Program-made: the position numbers and the translations under genes
Shown here: one piece after another, positions 24,053-35,619 of the stretch
Position numbering within the stretch: the stretch's first letter is position 1
How the letters are laid out: the number at the start of each line of letters is the position of its first letter
Notes under the pieces: model-generated
Seen by the model: the letters and a program-made list of their open reading frames with translations, nothing else
The model's database searches: none
Told to the model about the DNA's origin: nothing
Assembly: GCA_038087015.1 (NCBI GenBank)
Contig: JASBNA010000020.1
Coordinates: 248,001-312,000 of the forward strand
Direction of reading: 5' to 3'
DNA length: 64,000 nt
Source: Cerrena zonata
Lineage: Eukaryota; Basidiomycota; Agaricomycetes; Polyporales; Cerrenaceae

Positions 24053-24508
24053 ATGCTTCACCGTGCATTCTCTACCATTGTTCTCGTTGCCGCATATATT
24101 GGTGTCGCTGCTGCCTTTAGTGGAGACGGTGGGTCCTTCTCATGGAACCATGTTGTATGATCACTCAAAGCCAATTATCCCCGCAGCTACCTGGTTTCAC
24201 ACAGGCCTTGGTGCATGTGGCCGCCATAATGTTGACTCCGATCATATTGTAGCATTGAGCCCTGCCCAATATGCCAACGGTGCCCATTGTGGACAACGCA
24301 TTACCGTTCATGGTATGTTATAATCATTACATATCATTGATACGTACCTAATCCTCCGATAGCCAATGGAAAGACCGTTGATGCTACGGTCGTCGATTTA
24401 TGCCCCAGTTGCGCATCCGGAAGCATTGACCTCTCTCCCAGTGCATTCCAGCAGCTTGCTAACTTAGACGTCGGTCGTCTCCACAACGTCAACTGGAACT
24501 TTATATAG
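24053..24508 (+). CDS. RlpA-like (DPBB) small secreted protein 3
   Basis: Three exons: 24053-24128 (76 nt), 24187-24312 (126 nt) and 24363-24508 (146 nt), encoding 115 residues. The signal peptide is MLHRAFSTIVLVAAYIGVAA. The barrel motifs are GLGACGRHNVDSDHIVALSP, an NGAHC turn, NGKTVDATVVDLCPSCASG, SIDLSPSAFQQLA and VNWNF. Intron positions and phases are identical to the other copies. Closest in text to copies 1 and 4 in its C-terminus (DVGRLHNV). Predicted secreted and of unknown target. Confidence 0.9.
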
Positions 24509-25337
24509 AAGCGCTTTCAGGATGCCCCGGAGGACGACAGATGGGACTCGAAGAGAATTACTATCAAAGTGACTGTTATATTTATCGAGCTGGAACTATG
24601 ACGTCTGTCGTCAGATCCTTACGGATTAAATAGGGAATATAGCACATCATTCTCCTTTCGACGTATGATAGGATATGTGATCGCTACTACACCAAGGGAG
24701 TTTACCAATGTTACGGTGCTCGTCTTTCTCTAACAAACTCGCCGCTGGACTCCAGGATTACTTCTGACGCTATTCTTTGATTATCCGCAATAGAACCCAC
24801 ATCACTGTATATATTCATACTAGCTCCAGGTTGCTGCCTTTTGCTCTAAGTTTGCTACCAAATTAGCAATGCAGGAATTTCTCGAAGTTCGAACGTACTA
24901 GTCGTTCTTTGATACACATCTTTTGTTTGAGTTATTCCATTTGAACTTACCTTGTACTATTGACAAGTCTGGGTCTCGCTACAATGTCATCAATATTCTC
25001 TCTTTTACAAGCCTGATACCATAGACCAATCGAAGCTAACTGCCCTTGATCTGGACTAGAGATTCCCTGCAACCCACACCCCCCTCAGGCTCTAGGGTCA
25101 TTTTCATCAGTCTATGCACAGTGCTGCTAGCTAGTACTGTCTCGAACCTCAGGCTTACTCCATATGTTTATACCCTACCCTTCAGTACATTTTAGAGTCG
25201 ATTGGAAGTACATCCTACCCCTAACGAACGCACTTAACCTTAACTAATTTCGAGAGGTATTTCATATCTCCATCGGTGACCTAGTACAGTCAATTAGCAT
25301 TCACATATGCATACCTAACGCTTGGGGCCCTGAGGAG
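24509..25337. other. Intergenic region between RlpA-like genes 3 and 4
   Basis: No open frame of note and no motif recognised. Confidence 0.5.
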
Positions 25338-25344
25338 TATATAA
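25338..25344 (+). promoter_or_regulatory. TATA box of RlpA-like gene 4
   Basis: TATATAA lies 89 bp upstream of the ATG at 25427. Confidence 0.7.
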
Positions 25345-25426
25345 CCTCAACAACGTCTTCGCTAACATCAGCTTTCAACAACCCAGATACCTTGAGACCT
25401 CACAAATTATTCCACCAATTACTCAG

Positions 25427-25887
25427 ATGCTTCGCACCGTTGTCACCTTGACCATGCTTGCTACTCTGTACGCTCGTACTGCAATTGCGTACACTGGTGA
25501 AGGTAAGAATATATCGTCTAGGCTTTCAAACGATTATAACCTATCGCTATTCCAGCAACTTGGTACCACGCCGGTAAAGGAGCTTGCGGCTTCGTCAACA
25601 AAGCCAGTGATCATATTGTGGCTTTGAGTCCGTATGAATACCTCAATGGCCGTTCTTGCCTGAAGAATATTACTGTGCAATGTATGTTTTATACTTTGGT
25701 ATCAGGCTGTTGTATGTTTCTCACGCTGACCTGTACGACAGACAATGACCGATCCGTCGATGCCACAGTTGTTGATCTTTGTCCAGAATGTGCTTCTGGT
25801 AGCATAGATCTCTCTATGTCTGCATTTGCTGCGCTTGCACCTTTGGACGTTGGGAGGCTTCGTCATGTCGTCTGGAACTTCAACTGA
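25427..25887 (+). CDS. RlpA-like (DPBB) small secreted protein 4
   Basis: Three exons: 25427-25502 (76 nt), 25556-25681 (126 nt) and 25742-25887 (146 nt), encoding 115 residues. The signal peptide is MLRTVVTLTMLATLYARTAIA. The barrel has the KGACGFVNKASDHIVALSP entry, a GRSC turn, NDRSVDATVVDLCPECASG, a SIDLSMSAFAALA helix and VVWNFN. It is the most divergent copy in the turn before the second intron (RSCLKNITVQ). It is convergent with the kelch gene, 78 bp from its stop codon. Confidence 0.9.
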
Positions 25888-25965
25888 AGATTGGGAGGAT
25901 ATTGGCACATTACAACCTAGGCTGTACGCACATTCAGAATAGCATTGAATGACTGCAATATCATG

Positions 25966-28766
25966 TTATCTACGATTGCGACTTTGCCCAGCTTGATTTG
26001 CAGGTCCCGCAGCAGCACCCTTTCTCATTTCCTCTTCGTCCAAACCAGCTTCCGCCAGAATCTTCTCTACTTCCTCTAGAATCGGCTTGTATTCGGCTAA
26101 TAAAGGCAAGTAAGTAAGAGAGAGATACGTGTTTGTTTTGACATACCATAACGCTCCTGTGCTCGCTCAAATCCATCCCTCCGAAGGGCCTTGCCTCGAT
26201 TTTCACTCGATTCATGAGCCTTTCCAGCCCAGTATTCACCTAATGTAAATAAAAGTATTAGTATAGAAACGCAAGACACCGTAATGTCAAATGTAGCTTA
26301 CGTGAACGGGCATAGAACATGGCAAGAGTTTCTCCAGGGAGAGGGGTACTGATGACATCCTCCGGAGAGCGAGCGGTATCCTTTGCGACACCCATGAAAG
26401 CAGTTGCCTTTAAGCGAATTAATGCCTATAAAACATAGGGACATACGCCTATGAGTTCTATGAGTGACATGATAGTGGCGATTCGCTTGCCTGGTCCTCG
26501 GCCTCATCTTGCTTAGATGCCTCTGCTTTTTCCTCGACTGTCGGCTCCTCCCATTTCTCTCCTGTTCTCTCTACATTTTCATCAACATCTGGGTCTTCTT
26601 CCTCCTCGACATCACCTTCGTCATCTTCGTCTTCATCTTCGTCTTCGTCACTACTCTCGTCATCACCTTCCGCAGAAATTACCACACCACTTTCTTTCAA
26701 GCATGTATATCGATCTAGCTTGTCCAATTGCAAGGAGTAGAAGTCGTCCAAAGTATATTCTCGTGCTCCGCGCTCGAATATTCCACCGTAGCTAGGAAGT
26801 TGAGCATGAATGAATGAGGAAAGCGAAAAATTGACATACATGTAAAGCGTGTTCCGAAGGACTGCCAACATAGCGTTGTAACGTGGAAGAGGAAGAGTCA
26901 AGTTCGGATCATCGGGGTCGATCTCAGGACCAGGTTCAGGAACAGGAGTAGGCTTGCGTGGTGATTTGACATTCTAAGACGTCGTTTAGTGACGATTTGA
27001 AGCCGAGATTGGAGTGGAGCACCTCCTGATCACTGTCCTCTCCATCTCCAAAGGTTTCGTTTTCATAATCATGTTCGTCATCGCTAGGGACATATCGCTT
27101 AGGCTGGAGTACTACCTTTTTAGGCTTTTCGCCTCCTTTCTTCTTCGGTCGTTTCAAAGCCATGGAGACCCAACGTCCATTTCCCGAGATTTGATAACCG
27201 TACCTATCAAAATATCAATCAGACTCCCCACATAGAGGGAATGTAAAACATACAGGTCATTATGGAATACACTGTCCATAGTTTCTTCACTGGTGTCTTC
27301 ATCTGTGACACCGCCAAAGAGAATACCTAGGTTTTTCGCAGACCATAATGCCATAGTACATCCTGAGCGAAGAGAGGGGGCAAATGCTGTCGAAGGCCGT
27401 TTCCGTCGTTCCCATTTGACTGATAGGGGGTCCGAGGATGACTTCCCGCCTTCTGTAGGAGTCGATAATGTCATTCTGTGGATGGTAGTTCATGTCAGAG
27501 TCACTGATGATGGTTTAAAATGATACAATCATACCGAAGGAACCAAGTATCTTCGAGCATAACGCCCACTGGTCGACTACCTTTGACGTACTCCTTGCAG
27601 TATCCACCATGTAGTAGTATGCCATCTGCAGAAGGTAGAAATGAAAAGCCGCTACGTGGTCTAAGGAACTCGTCAGTTACTTGGCTCGGAGGATGAATGC
27701 GGCACTCACGAGGGTTTTCGATCATTCTCCTTCATTTCGATGTGCTTCCATTTATATTCTTGAGTGTCAAATATCCAGAGATCGTTGAGGTAATTGGCTG
27801 CAATTGGTTTTGTGCGTCAGGGTACAAAAGGTAAATGAGGATGATATTTACTTCGAATACCCGGGTCATAAAAGCCACCAAATAGAACTATGTAATGCTT
27901 CCATATGGCCATTCTGACTCACGGAATCAAATCCTGATCGCTACAAATATATATTAGAAGCATACCGGTGTCCAGAACGCGCGGATGGTCGTATCTTGGT
28001 TTCGATACGATCCCATGTGTGCGTGGCGATGTCAAAGCACCAGAAATCACGATAGTGATGAAAGCTGTTCTGATATAACGAGGAAAACTCTCCGCCTAAC
28101 CCAAAGTCAGAACAGAGTTGAAAACGGCGCGTGACACAATATACCAAGCAAGAATAGCTTGCCGCCGCCAACCGGAGAGGCAACTACAGCATGGGCAGAT
28201 CGCGGACCAGGGCAAGTCGGCGAAACGAACTTTCGCCATTCGTCCTATTATACGCAATGTGAGTATTTCAGTGTTACATCGCATCGATGATAGTCCACCT
28301 TTTCAGGTGAGTATCTAAATACGTCGCTGTAGAAGTGCTAGACGGGGCGCAAGAAATTAGATGACCGTTAATGGTAGAGAGTTCCATCACCTACAGCCTT
28401 TCCATCGTCACTGAAATATTCACCGCCAATGCACCACAAGTGGTTTCCGTTTGGGCAAGCAGTGAGTGTAGCGTTGGCTCTTCGGCTCGGGGGCCCTTCC
28501 ACAAGCTCTTCGGTCACCTTGTGAGCATCTTCCCACTCTCTTCTAATCTACTGTTCGCATAGAAAGGTGAGTTACCATGGGTTATTTCCACGGAAAGGGA
28601 TGTCGATGATTACCCTGTCCAGGATCCCCTCCAGATCTTGATCATCTTCTTCCTCGTCGCGATTTTTCCCAACCTTCTTCTTCTCTTTTCGTTCCACTTT
28701 CTGGGCTGCTTTTGCTTTTTTGACTGTCTTTGCGGCAGACTTCGATGTTGCTTTCTTTTTCGCCAT
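25966..28766 (-). CDS. Kelch-repeat protein (Kel3 / KLHDC4 type)
   Basis: Fifteen exons on the minus strand: 28766-28614, 28547-28395, 28337-28299, 28244-28145, 28095-27966, 27913-27852, 27797-27710, 27660-27535, 27475-27254, 27203-27023, 26973-26840, 26791-26491, 26425-26302, 26239-26147 and 26096-25966. They total 2037 nt (678 residues) and every phase closes. The N-terminus is a Lys/Ala-rich MAKKKATSKSAAKTVKKAK leader. Kelch repeats follow: LWCIGGEYFSD, KLFLLGGEFSS, YIVLFGGFYDPG, ILLHGGYCKEYVKG, LGILFGGVTDED and YIYGGIFERG. An acidic Asp/Glu segment precedes a C-terminal DUF4110-like block (GETLAMFYARSREYW...ENRGKALRRDGF). The family is a conserved, poorly characterised eukaryotic kelch beta-propeller. 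Intron 12 (26490-26426) appears to be GC-AG. The gene is divergent from the CAAX protease. Confidence 0.93.
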
Positions 28767-29271
28767 ACGAGACGAACAGGCTCTGGGGACTGAAGACGGA
28801 GACCGCTGACGCTAGATCCCAATACAAAAATAGGCATAGCCTTTGATAGCCGAAGGGTCACCGCATAAGGCAGTTCCTCCGTTAAGCTTGGACCATGACT
28901 CGAGGTTAAATTGAAACGAAGGTGACCTTGAGTGATAGTAATGTTGGAAAACCGATTTTAATGTTTGGAACCGTAGTCATTATGCAAACCGTTCAAAGTG
29001 CAATATTGACAATTGTCCTGCTATGATAGCCTAATGATACTCCGGTGATTTAGATGTTGTCGTTACAACCCGAGATTCCAAGGTTGCATTAAACTGCACA
29101 AAAGCTAACGGATATAGGACAGCATGGTTAGCCAAACCCACTTGAAATCACTTCGCGACACAACTACTCCGTCTACCTTGAAGGCAAGATTAGATAGACG
29201 CGGTGATGCAGTGACGTCTGTCACATTATATCATTATGTTTGTCTTCTAAACGCTGTTGATTTCGGCTGCG
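28767..29271. promoter_or_regulatory. Shared promoter of kelch and CAAX protease genes
   Basis: A 505-bp divergent intergenic region without an evident TATA box near either start and without another gene. Confidence 0.45.
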
Positions 29272-30637
29272 ATGCAACGTGAATCAGCAATGGGACCTTC
29301 GTTCAGTCTCATAACGGTCGGAGTTCCCCTGGCTTTACTCATTGCTTACTTGCTTATGCCTCCTGGATTTCCCTTTCCTCCAATATCTGTTTTTCAAGCA
29401 CATCTTCTCGCTGCCTTCTTCACTTTCTCTTATGTTGGATCTCTATATATTTCGAAGAATGCTAGGTTACGCTTCTCCCAAAAGCAAATAGAAGGCCTCA
29501 ATGACCAGGCAAGGACCAGAGAGGAAGAGGAACGATGGAGAGACGACCCCGATGTTATCAAAGCTCGTCTGCTTGCAGCCAGTCTGAGTACATTCGTCGA
29601 TTGCTTCGCTGTGTTCCTGCTGTTCTGGAAACTAGATGGAGGTAGGAAATCGGTGCGTGTTCTTATAGTACGCATTATAATTTATCTGACCGTATAGCAA
29701 AGTCTCAGCTCATCAAGGGGTCACTATCTGGAACTCTGCTCCGTCTGGGCTTCACATCATCTACAGTACCTGCTGAAGCATTACTTCCATGCCTAACAGC
29801 ACCGGCATTATTTCTCGGTCCTCTGTATGTATCTTTTCTGTCTAGTTCACTCCCCTTCCAAAGCGAATGGACCTATCGAGGCAATGTTCTACCCATTATC
29901 TGGTCCTGGCAAGGCTGGCGCAACTACCTTTTTGTATGTCTGTTGTTGTTATAGTTATCGAGGCGTCGTTTGACAGCAAACAGGGGCCAGTAACAGAGGA
30001 AATCGTGTTTAGGGCGTGTATTCTCGCCATCTATCACCTCGCGGGAGCGTCACGCCCGAAAATGATATTTTTATCTCCCCTTTGGTTTGGTGTGGGTAAG
30101 TTATGTACTTTAAGCTTTGCCAAGGATCTAAGCCGCAAAGCCTTTCTGACTTCCTATTTGTTTACAGCGCACCTCCATCATGCATGGGATGTCTATAATC
30201 GCTTTGGGCGGACAACCTCCGCTCTCAAGCGAGCGGTGTTCACCACATGTAAGTAGCTCCACTTAATCAAATGAAATGCGAGTTGACGCTGGATTGCACT
30301 GCCGTAGTATTTCAACTAGCCTACACGACGCTGTTTGGTTATCATTGTGCATTCCTTTTTTTGCGTACTGGATCTCTTATCCCCCCTGTTGTCTCCCATA
30401 TTTTCTGTAACATTATGGGACTTCCAGGTTTCGGTCAAGATCTCGAACGATTTCCTCGACGACGATATGGTGAGTTCAATCAATGCAGGTCCACTCTCCT
30501 CATCCGCTCACGATGTGATAGTTATTATTGCCGTGTATATCTTTGGTGTCGCGGCGTACGTTTATACACTACAAAAGTGGACCACCGTCAAAACTTCCGT
30601 GTACTGGACCACCTCGAATTACTCTGCACCTTATTGA
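29272..30637 (+). CDS. RCE1: CAAX prenyl protease 2 (Rce1-type)
   Basis: An integral ER-membrane endoprotease that removes the AAX tripeptide from prenylated CAAX proteins such as Ras and a-factor-like pheromones. Six exons: 29272-29641, 29698-29933, 29984-30095, 30168-30248, 30308-30469 and 30522-30637, giving 358 residues with phases closed. The CPBP/Abi signature is present: GPVTEEIVFRA with the catalytic Glu pair, FGVAHLHHAWD with the first His (built across the junction of exons 3 and 4) and PPVVSHIFCNIMGLP with the second His. Several hydrophobic segments flank these, starting with residues ~10-30. The last exon encodes a final membrane helix (VIIAVYIFGVAAYVY). The start is the first ATG in frame. 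Convergent with the unknown gene at 30.9 kb. Confidence 0.95.
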
Positions 30638-30922
30638 CATCCTACCCATTGGAACTGCGATTACGAGCCACAAGTTCAATTGTATCATACTTACTAATCT
30701 TATGCTCGTTTACACATAGTTACATACCATATCTAGGGACGTCCTGATTTGCCCAAATCAAAATTATCTGATTTTAACCAAAGCAACTAGGATCTTGATT
30801 GGTATAGCAGCTTGCTCTACGATGCAGACACCACCCAGTAATCTTCATATTTCAACACTGTATTACCCATAGGTGCAATTCGCTGTTGGTCAATATTCCA
30901 AACTTCGAAGGCAATAAGTTAT

Positions 30923-33138
30923 CTATGATACATTGAGCACACGTTTAGCTTCAGCTAGCCTCCGCCCATTTTTAACAATCAAATCACCCGTAATCCCTTC
31001 TTCTGGAAGTGCATCCTTTGCATACTGATTCGCAGCAACGGCAAACCTCAAAAAGTCTTCCTTCCTATCTTTGCGTCGGGACATTTCTGCTGCGTTACCC
31101 AAGCATAATACAAGTTCTTTTCTAGCGCCTCGAATCTCTCGACTGTACTTCCTGCCTGTCACTCTGTCGAATTCGAGGAGACAGCAAGACAGCTCGGCGG
31201 CAGGCACATAAGCGAGTAAAGCTCGGTGGTATGCATTACTTTGAACGCGTTGCCTTCCAATTTCGCGGTATGCTGATGCACGTTTCACCGCTATGGTTAA
31301 GATCTTCTTGATAATGGGAGGACTCGTGATTTGTTTTAAGTTAGCGAGGGTCACTGAAGGCGATGTTCCCTCGGGGAGTTGTGTCCAGGATTGTGACTGA
31401 TCTAATAGACCACGCTCGGCCAAACACGTGAGGACTCGAATGAGAGCAATGGGTCCAATGGTTGCTTCACGAGGGATAAGTGCAACTTCGTCGACGTCCT
31501 CTCTATCAGTTCCCGCAAGTGGGACCCTCAGAATCTCTTGATTACGCTCTTGCCAAACACATATGTCGTCAGGGTCAGCGCTTATCATCACTTCCTCTTG
31601 AGATTTAACCTTCTGACATGCAAGATACGCAATGCGGGCGAGCGAGAGTAAGTCACTGTCCTTGATCTCGTTGGCGTAGGTAGCATTGGCAATTATGCGC
31701 AAGGTTGCAATTCTAATTGTACCTATAATGAAACTGATTAGCGTATTTAAGTGTTAACATATACAAATCGTCACCTCTTCTTTCCATTACTTCCACGATT
31801 GCGTCGTCCTCGGGTGGGGCCGCAGCATACCAGTCTTGAGAAACGCGGGAGAGCAACCTGTGTTGTGAAAGTATGTGTCAAAAAATATTCGTTGACTCAT
31901 GGAGCTATATACCTCTCAACAATCGCTATTTCCTCGTGTTCATATTTGGACCAAACATCGATCAGTCTTTGCGCCCAGTTCGGCCTGGAGACAAAAACCT
32001 GGATGATTTTAATGGATGTATCGACGTCCGACTTGTATTCATCCTTATGGTTTCCCTCCAGAGGTATATCCAGACAAGGAATTGTGGTCAGAGGAAACTG
32101 CATAAGAAGGGCCAATATCTCTATTGCAGCACTGTCTACGTCTGTTTCTGGGTACCATGGCGGGCGGGGAGTTAAACCGCACTCGAAGAACAGATCAAAA
32201 ATGTTGGGACGATGTGTTACGACGTCAAGTATGAACTCGCGAGATGGAGGAGGAGATCGGCAAAGAAGTGCGTGGGAACCGAACATGTAATGTTCTGCTT
32301 TCATTCCGGAAATCCTTCGCGCGTACTTGGTAGCATAGCGTGGAAGCATCTGACCAGGTATTAGACAGAACACTTCCTAAAAATCTCGAAACTTACAAGT
32401 TGCCCGGACAATAATTGGGTTTGCCATATTTTGTCTGGCCGCTGGAGCTCCTCTGCATCCCGGTCTGAACCTAAGATTGTCCACTGGCAAAACTTCTCTA
32501 GAGCTTCTGCGGTGCGTGCAGCAGAAAGGGATTTCGCAAGTGGACAATGGTTGATGCAAAAACGCAAGCAATTGGCAGCGGCGCCTCGGTGCACGATGAG
32601 CGGGCTATTATCTATTTTCTGACGTAGTAAATAAGTCAACCCAGAATCGTTGTGAGAGGATGATGCGAAGCGACTTACGTCAATGCACACGCCGAGGAAG
32701 TTGTGCGCCATCAACTGTTCGAAGAGTTGACAACGTTCAGCAGTTGATCCGGCCAGAATAAAGTGCTGGATGCAATCTAGAGCATGGTACCCTGCTAAGT
32801 CTCTGTCTTGAGTGGAGCTTTCATGTTGGGTATAATGTAATAACGTCTCGATAATACCGCAGTCCACGAAAATCTGTTGTACTCTGGTCCAACCTCCTCT
32901 TTGATGGAGTCGATATGTATCATGCTCCCAATTCACCTTCATATGTCTCTTTTCGACCTCTGCCAGTGAGTTTCTGGACTATCTCCAATCTGTACAACAC
33001 ACTCACGAAATAACAGAGAGCAAACACGTCCGGGACGTTTGGCTTGTGCAGCTTTACAAGAAGTTTTGTGACGAATGGTCTGACCAACGAGGGTGGCCCG
33101 TTGAACATAAAGTCTACGTTTTCGATAGTCGGCTCCAT
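30923..33138 (-). CDS. Unknown 650-residue protein (paralogue A)
   Basis: Six exons on the minus strand: 33138-33007, 32957-32679, 32618-32397, 32349-31913, 31857-31775 and 31722-30923. I do not recognise a domain. The protein is largely alpha-helical in appearance, perhaps ARM/TPR-like, with no signal peptide or membrane segment. The N-terminus (MEPTIENVDFMFNGPP) and the C-terminal half (RVLTCLAERGLLDQSQSW, ARKELVLCLGNAAEM, RRLAEAKRVLNVS) are strongly conserved with the neighbour at 33.4-35.6 kb. The second exon requires a GAG acceptor (32958-32960) to keep the conserved frame. Exons 1, 3, 4 and 5 have exactly the same lengths as in the neighbour (132, 222, 437, 83 nt), proving common origin by tandem duplication. 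This copy has no internal stop. Confidence 0.82.
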
Positions 33139-33399
33139 GATGAATCAGGCACTGCAATCACTAGAGCTCAAAACAGACAAGGATGGCGTAGAGTTGTAAC
33201 AACTGAATTTGATTTAGGATTCTTCGTTTATCACCGTGCCACATGGCATTCTCGTGACCTAGTCTATCAGGCCTAAGGGCCCGGCTCTATCTCCGTTGTT
33301 GTCAATGTCAGGACTCAGGCCCAGTAACATAGAACATTTGAAGGAAACGACCAATTAGATAAGTATAAAAGTGGGTCGTGCCAATGGATAAGTTTAAAG

Positions 33400-35616
33400 C
33401 TAGTCAATATTTAAGACACGTTTGGCTTCTGCCAACCTTCGTTTGTTTTTCTCCACCACCTCGACTGGGATCTTTTCTTCTCTCGGTGCGCCGGCCCCAT
33501 AGAAATTGGCTGCAGCAGCGAGCCTTAGAGCATCATCATTGAGACCCTTTCGTATGGCCATTTCCGCAGCATTGCCGAGACACAAAACTAGCTCCTTCCG
33601 TGCACCACAAGTGGCATTTGCGAATGTACCGCCAGTCACACGGTCGAACTCCAACACGCTTAGAGCGAGCTCCGCTAAGGGGATGTAGTTGATTAGAGCA
33701 GTATGGTAAAGGCCTTTCTGTACACGGTCCCGAATATACTCCCTGAACCTAGAAATTCGCTTCACCGCTATAGCTAGGATTTTCTTGAGGACTGTAGGCT
33801 CAAGGATCTGTTTTATATCCTGAACGGTCGTTGATGATGAAGTTCCTTCAGGTAGCTGGGTCCATGATTGCGACTGCATTATAAGACCTCGCTCAGCAAG
33901 GCGGGTGAGTAGTCGAAGAAGTGCGATTGGGCCAATGAGCTCCGTGCATGGCAGATGGGCAGATGGCTCGGCATCTGAGTCTGATCTTATACTTTGATGA
34001 CCAAGAATGGGACTCCGCATGAGATCATGATTATCTTGCTCCCAAAGGGCAATATCCACTATGCCGTCCGGGCGGATGTTGTCTAAAGATTCGATTTTTC
34101 GGCTAGCAAGATAACTGACCCGAAGTCAAGACAGAACGTCTGTGTCTTTTAAATCCTTGACATATGTTGCATTCGCGATGATACGCATGGAAGCAATTTT
34201 GAATGCACCTAATGTCATTCATTTATCTTAGGAGAACAATGGTGAGAAAAATATGTTTATGTCGCTTACCTCGTCTCCGCATGCTTTGCATAATTTCGCC
34301 TGCTTCTGGAGGCTGGGCAGCGTACCAATCGACAGTGAGTTTATCCAGTAGGCTGAAAAGAACATCGTTAACTGGGATCTCGTAAATCATGGTCACGATG
34401 CCTACTCCACAATTGTTTCAGGGTTCTCATTATCATATTGAGACCACAGATCGATCAGTTTTTGCGCCCAACTTGAATTTGAAGTAAAAACTTCCATTAT
34501 CTTGACTGACGCTCCCAAATCGTTTTGATATTGTACGATGTAGCTATTGTCCAAGGGTATCTCGAGGTGAGGGATGCTAGTCAATGGAAATTGCATAATG
34601 AGTGCGAGGGTTTCTATCGCAGCAGCGTTGGCTTCTATATCCGGATGCCATGCCGGTCGTGGAAGTGAGCTGCATTGGTAGAGTAGATCAAATATCACTG
34701 GACGGTGCTGAATAACTTTTAGCACAAAGTCCCGCGAAGGTGCTGGGATACGGCAGAGGAGACCGTATGAACTCCACATGAGATGATCAGCAGACATACT
34801 TGCCCATCGTCTAGCGTACTTAGTCGCGGCATGTGGCGGTAACTAATACCAGTAAGAAAGAATAACACCACGAAGAAGGTAATGGCTCTTACAACCCGGC
34901 CAGCAAACACTTTTGTTTGCCATACATTGGTTTCGTGCCGAAGTTCCTCTGCGTCACGATCTGTGCTAACAAGCATCCATCGGGATAACCTTTCTAGGAG
35001 TTCAGCGGTTTGTGTTGCAGATAACCACTCTCCAAATGGACAATGGAGAATAAAAGTACGTATAGAGTTCGCGGCAGAGTATCGGTGCAGTATCAAGGGA
35101 GAATCATCGAGTTTCTGACACAAAGAATCATGAAGGTTATCAATTTAGATGTAATAATCAGGACTTACACTGATGCAGACTTGAAGGAAATCGTGTTGCT
35201 TCAGAAGTTGGAAAATCCGATGCCGCTCAGTTCCTGAAGCATTCAAAATGAAAAACTGAATGGAATCGAGGGCATAATATGATGCAAAGTCCCGTTCTTG
35301 GCTCGATTTCTTGACATTAGCGAACTTGAGAAAGATTTCTATAATGCCCTCGCCTATGCAGTGCTGTTGCAACCTTGACCATCCACATGCCTCCTGACGG
35401 TTCTGGGCCCATCTCTGCCTCATAAGACGCTATAGGAGTTATGGTATGAGGAGACGGTAGCTCCCAGCTCTTCAGAAGGCTTACCAGACTGTTTAGAGAG
35501 AAGGAATCTGAGACACCAGGTTGACGCAACTTGTCTAACACTTTAGTCGCGAATGGTGCTGCGAGATCTGGTGGCGCAAAGAACATGAAGCCTTGGTTTT
35601 CAATAGTGGGCTCCAT
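33400..35616 (-). pseudogene. Unknown protein paralogue B, with in-frame TGA
   Basis: A tandem copy of the 30.9-33.1 kb gene with six exons: 35616-35485, 35429-35169, 35114-34893, 34842-34406, 34352-34270 and 34208-33400. All splice sites are canonical and the total frame is 648 codons. Near the start of the last exon a TGA (34126-34128, minus strand) interrupts the frame, directly after DTDVLS and before LRVSYLAS. The other copy reads LLSLARIAYLA there. Everything before and after the TGA is conserved and open, so inactivation, if real, is recent. Alternatives are a sequencing error, an unseen splice variant or stop readthrough. Without readthrough the product would lose about 40% of its length, including the best conserved C-terminal half. 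Confidence 0.8.
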
Positions 35617-35619
35617 GTT

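Noticed and set aside
26509..26795. Plus-strand frames over 26.5-26.8 kb encoding hydrophobic Phe/Leu/Val-rich peptides
   Set aside because: Antisense shadows of the acidic Asp/Glu run in the kelch protein.
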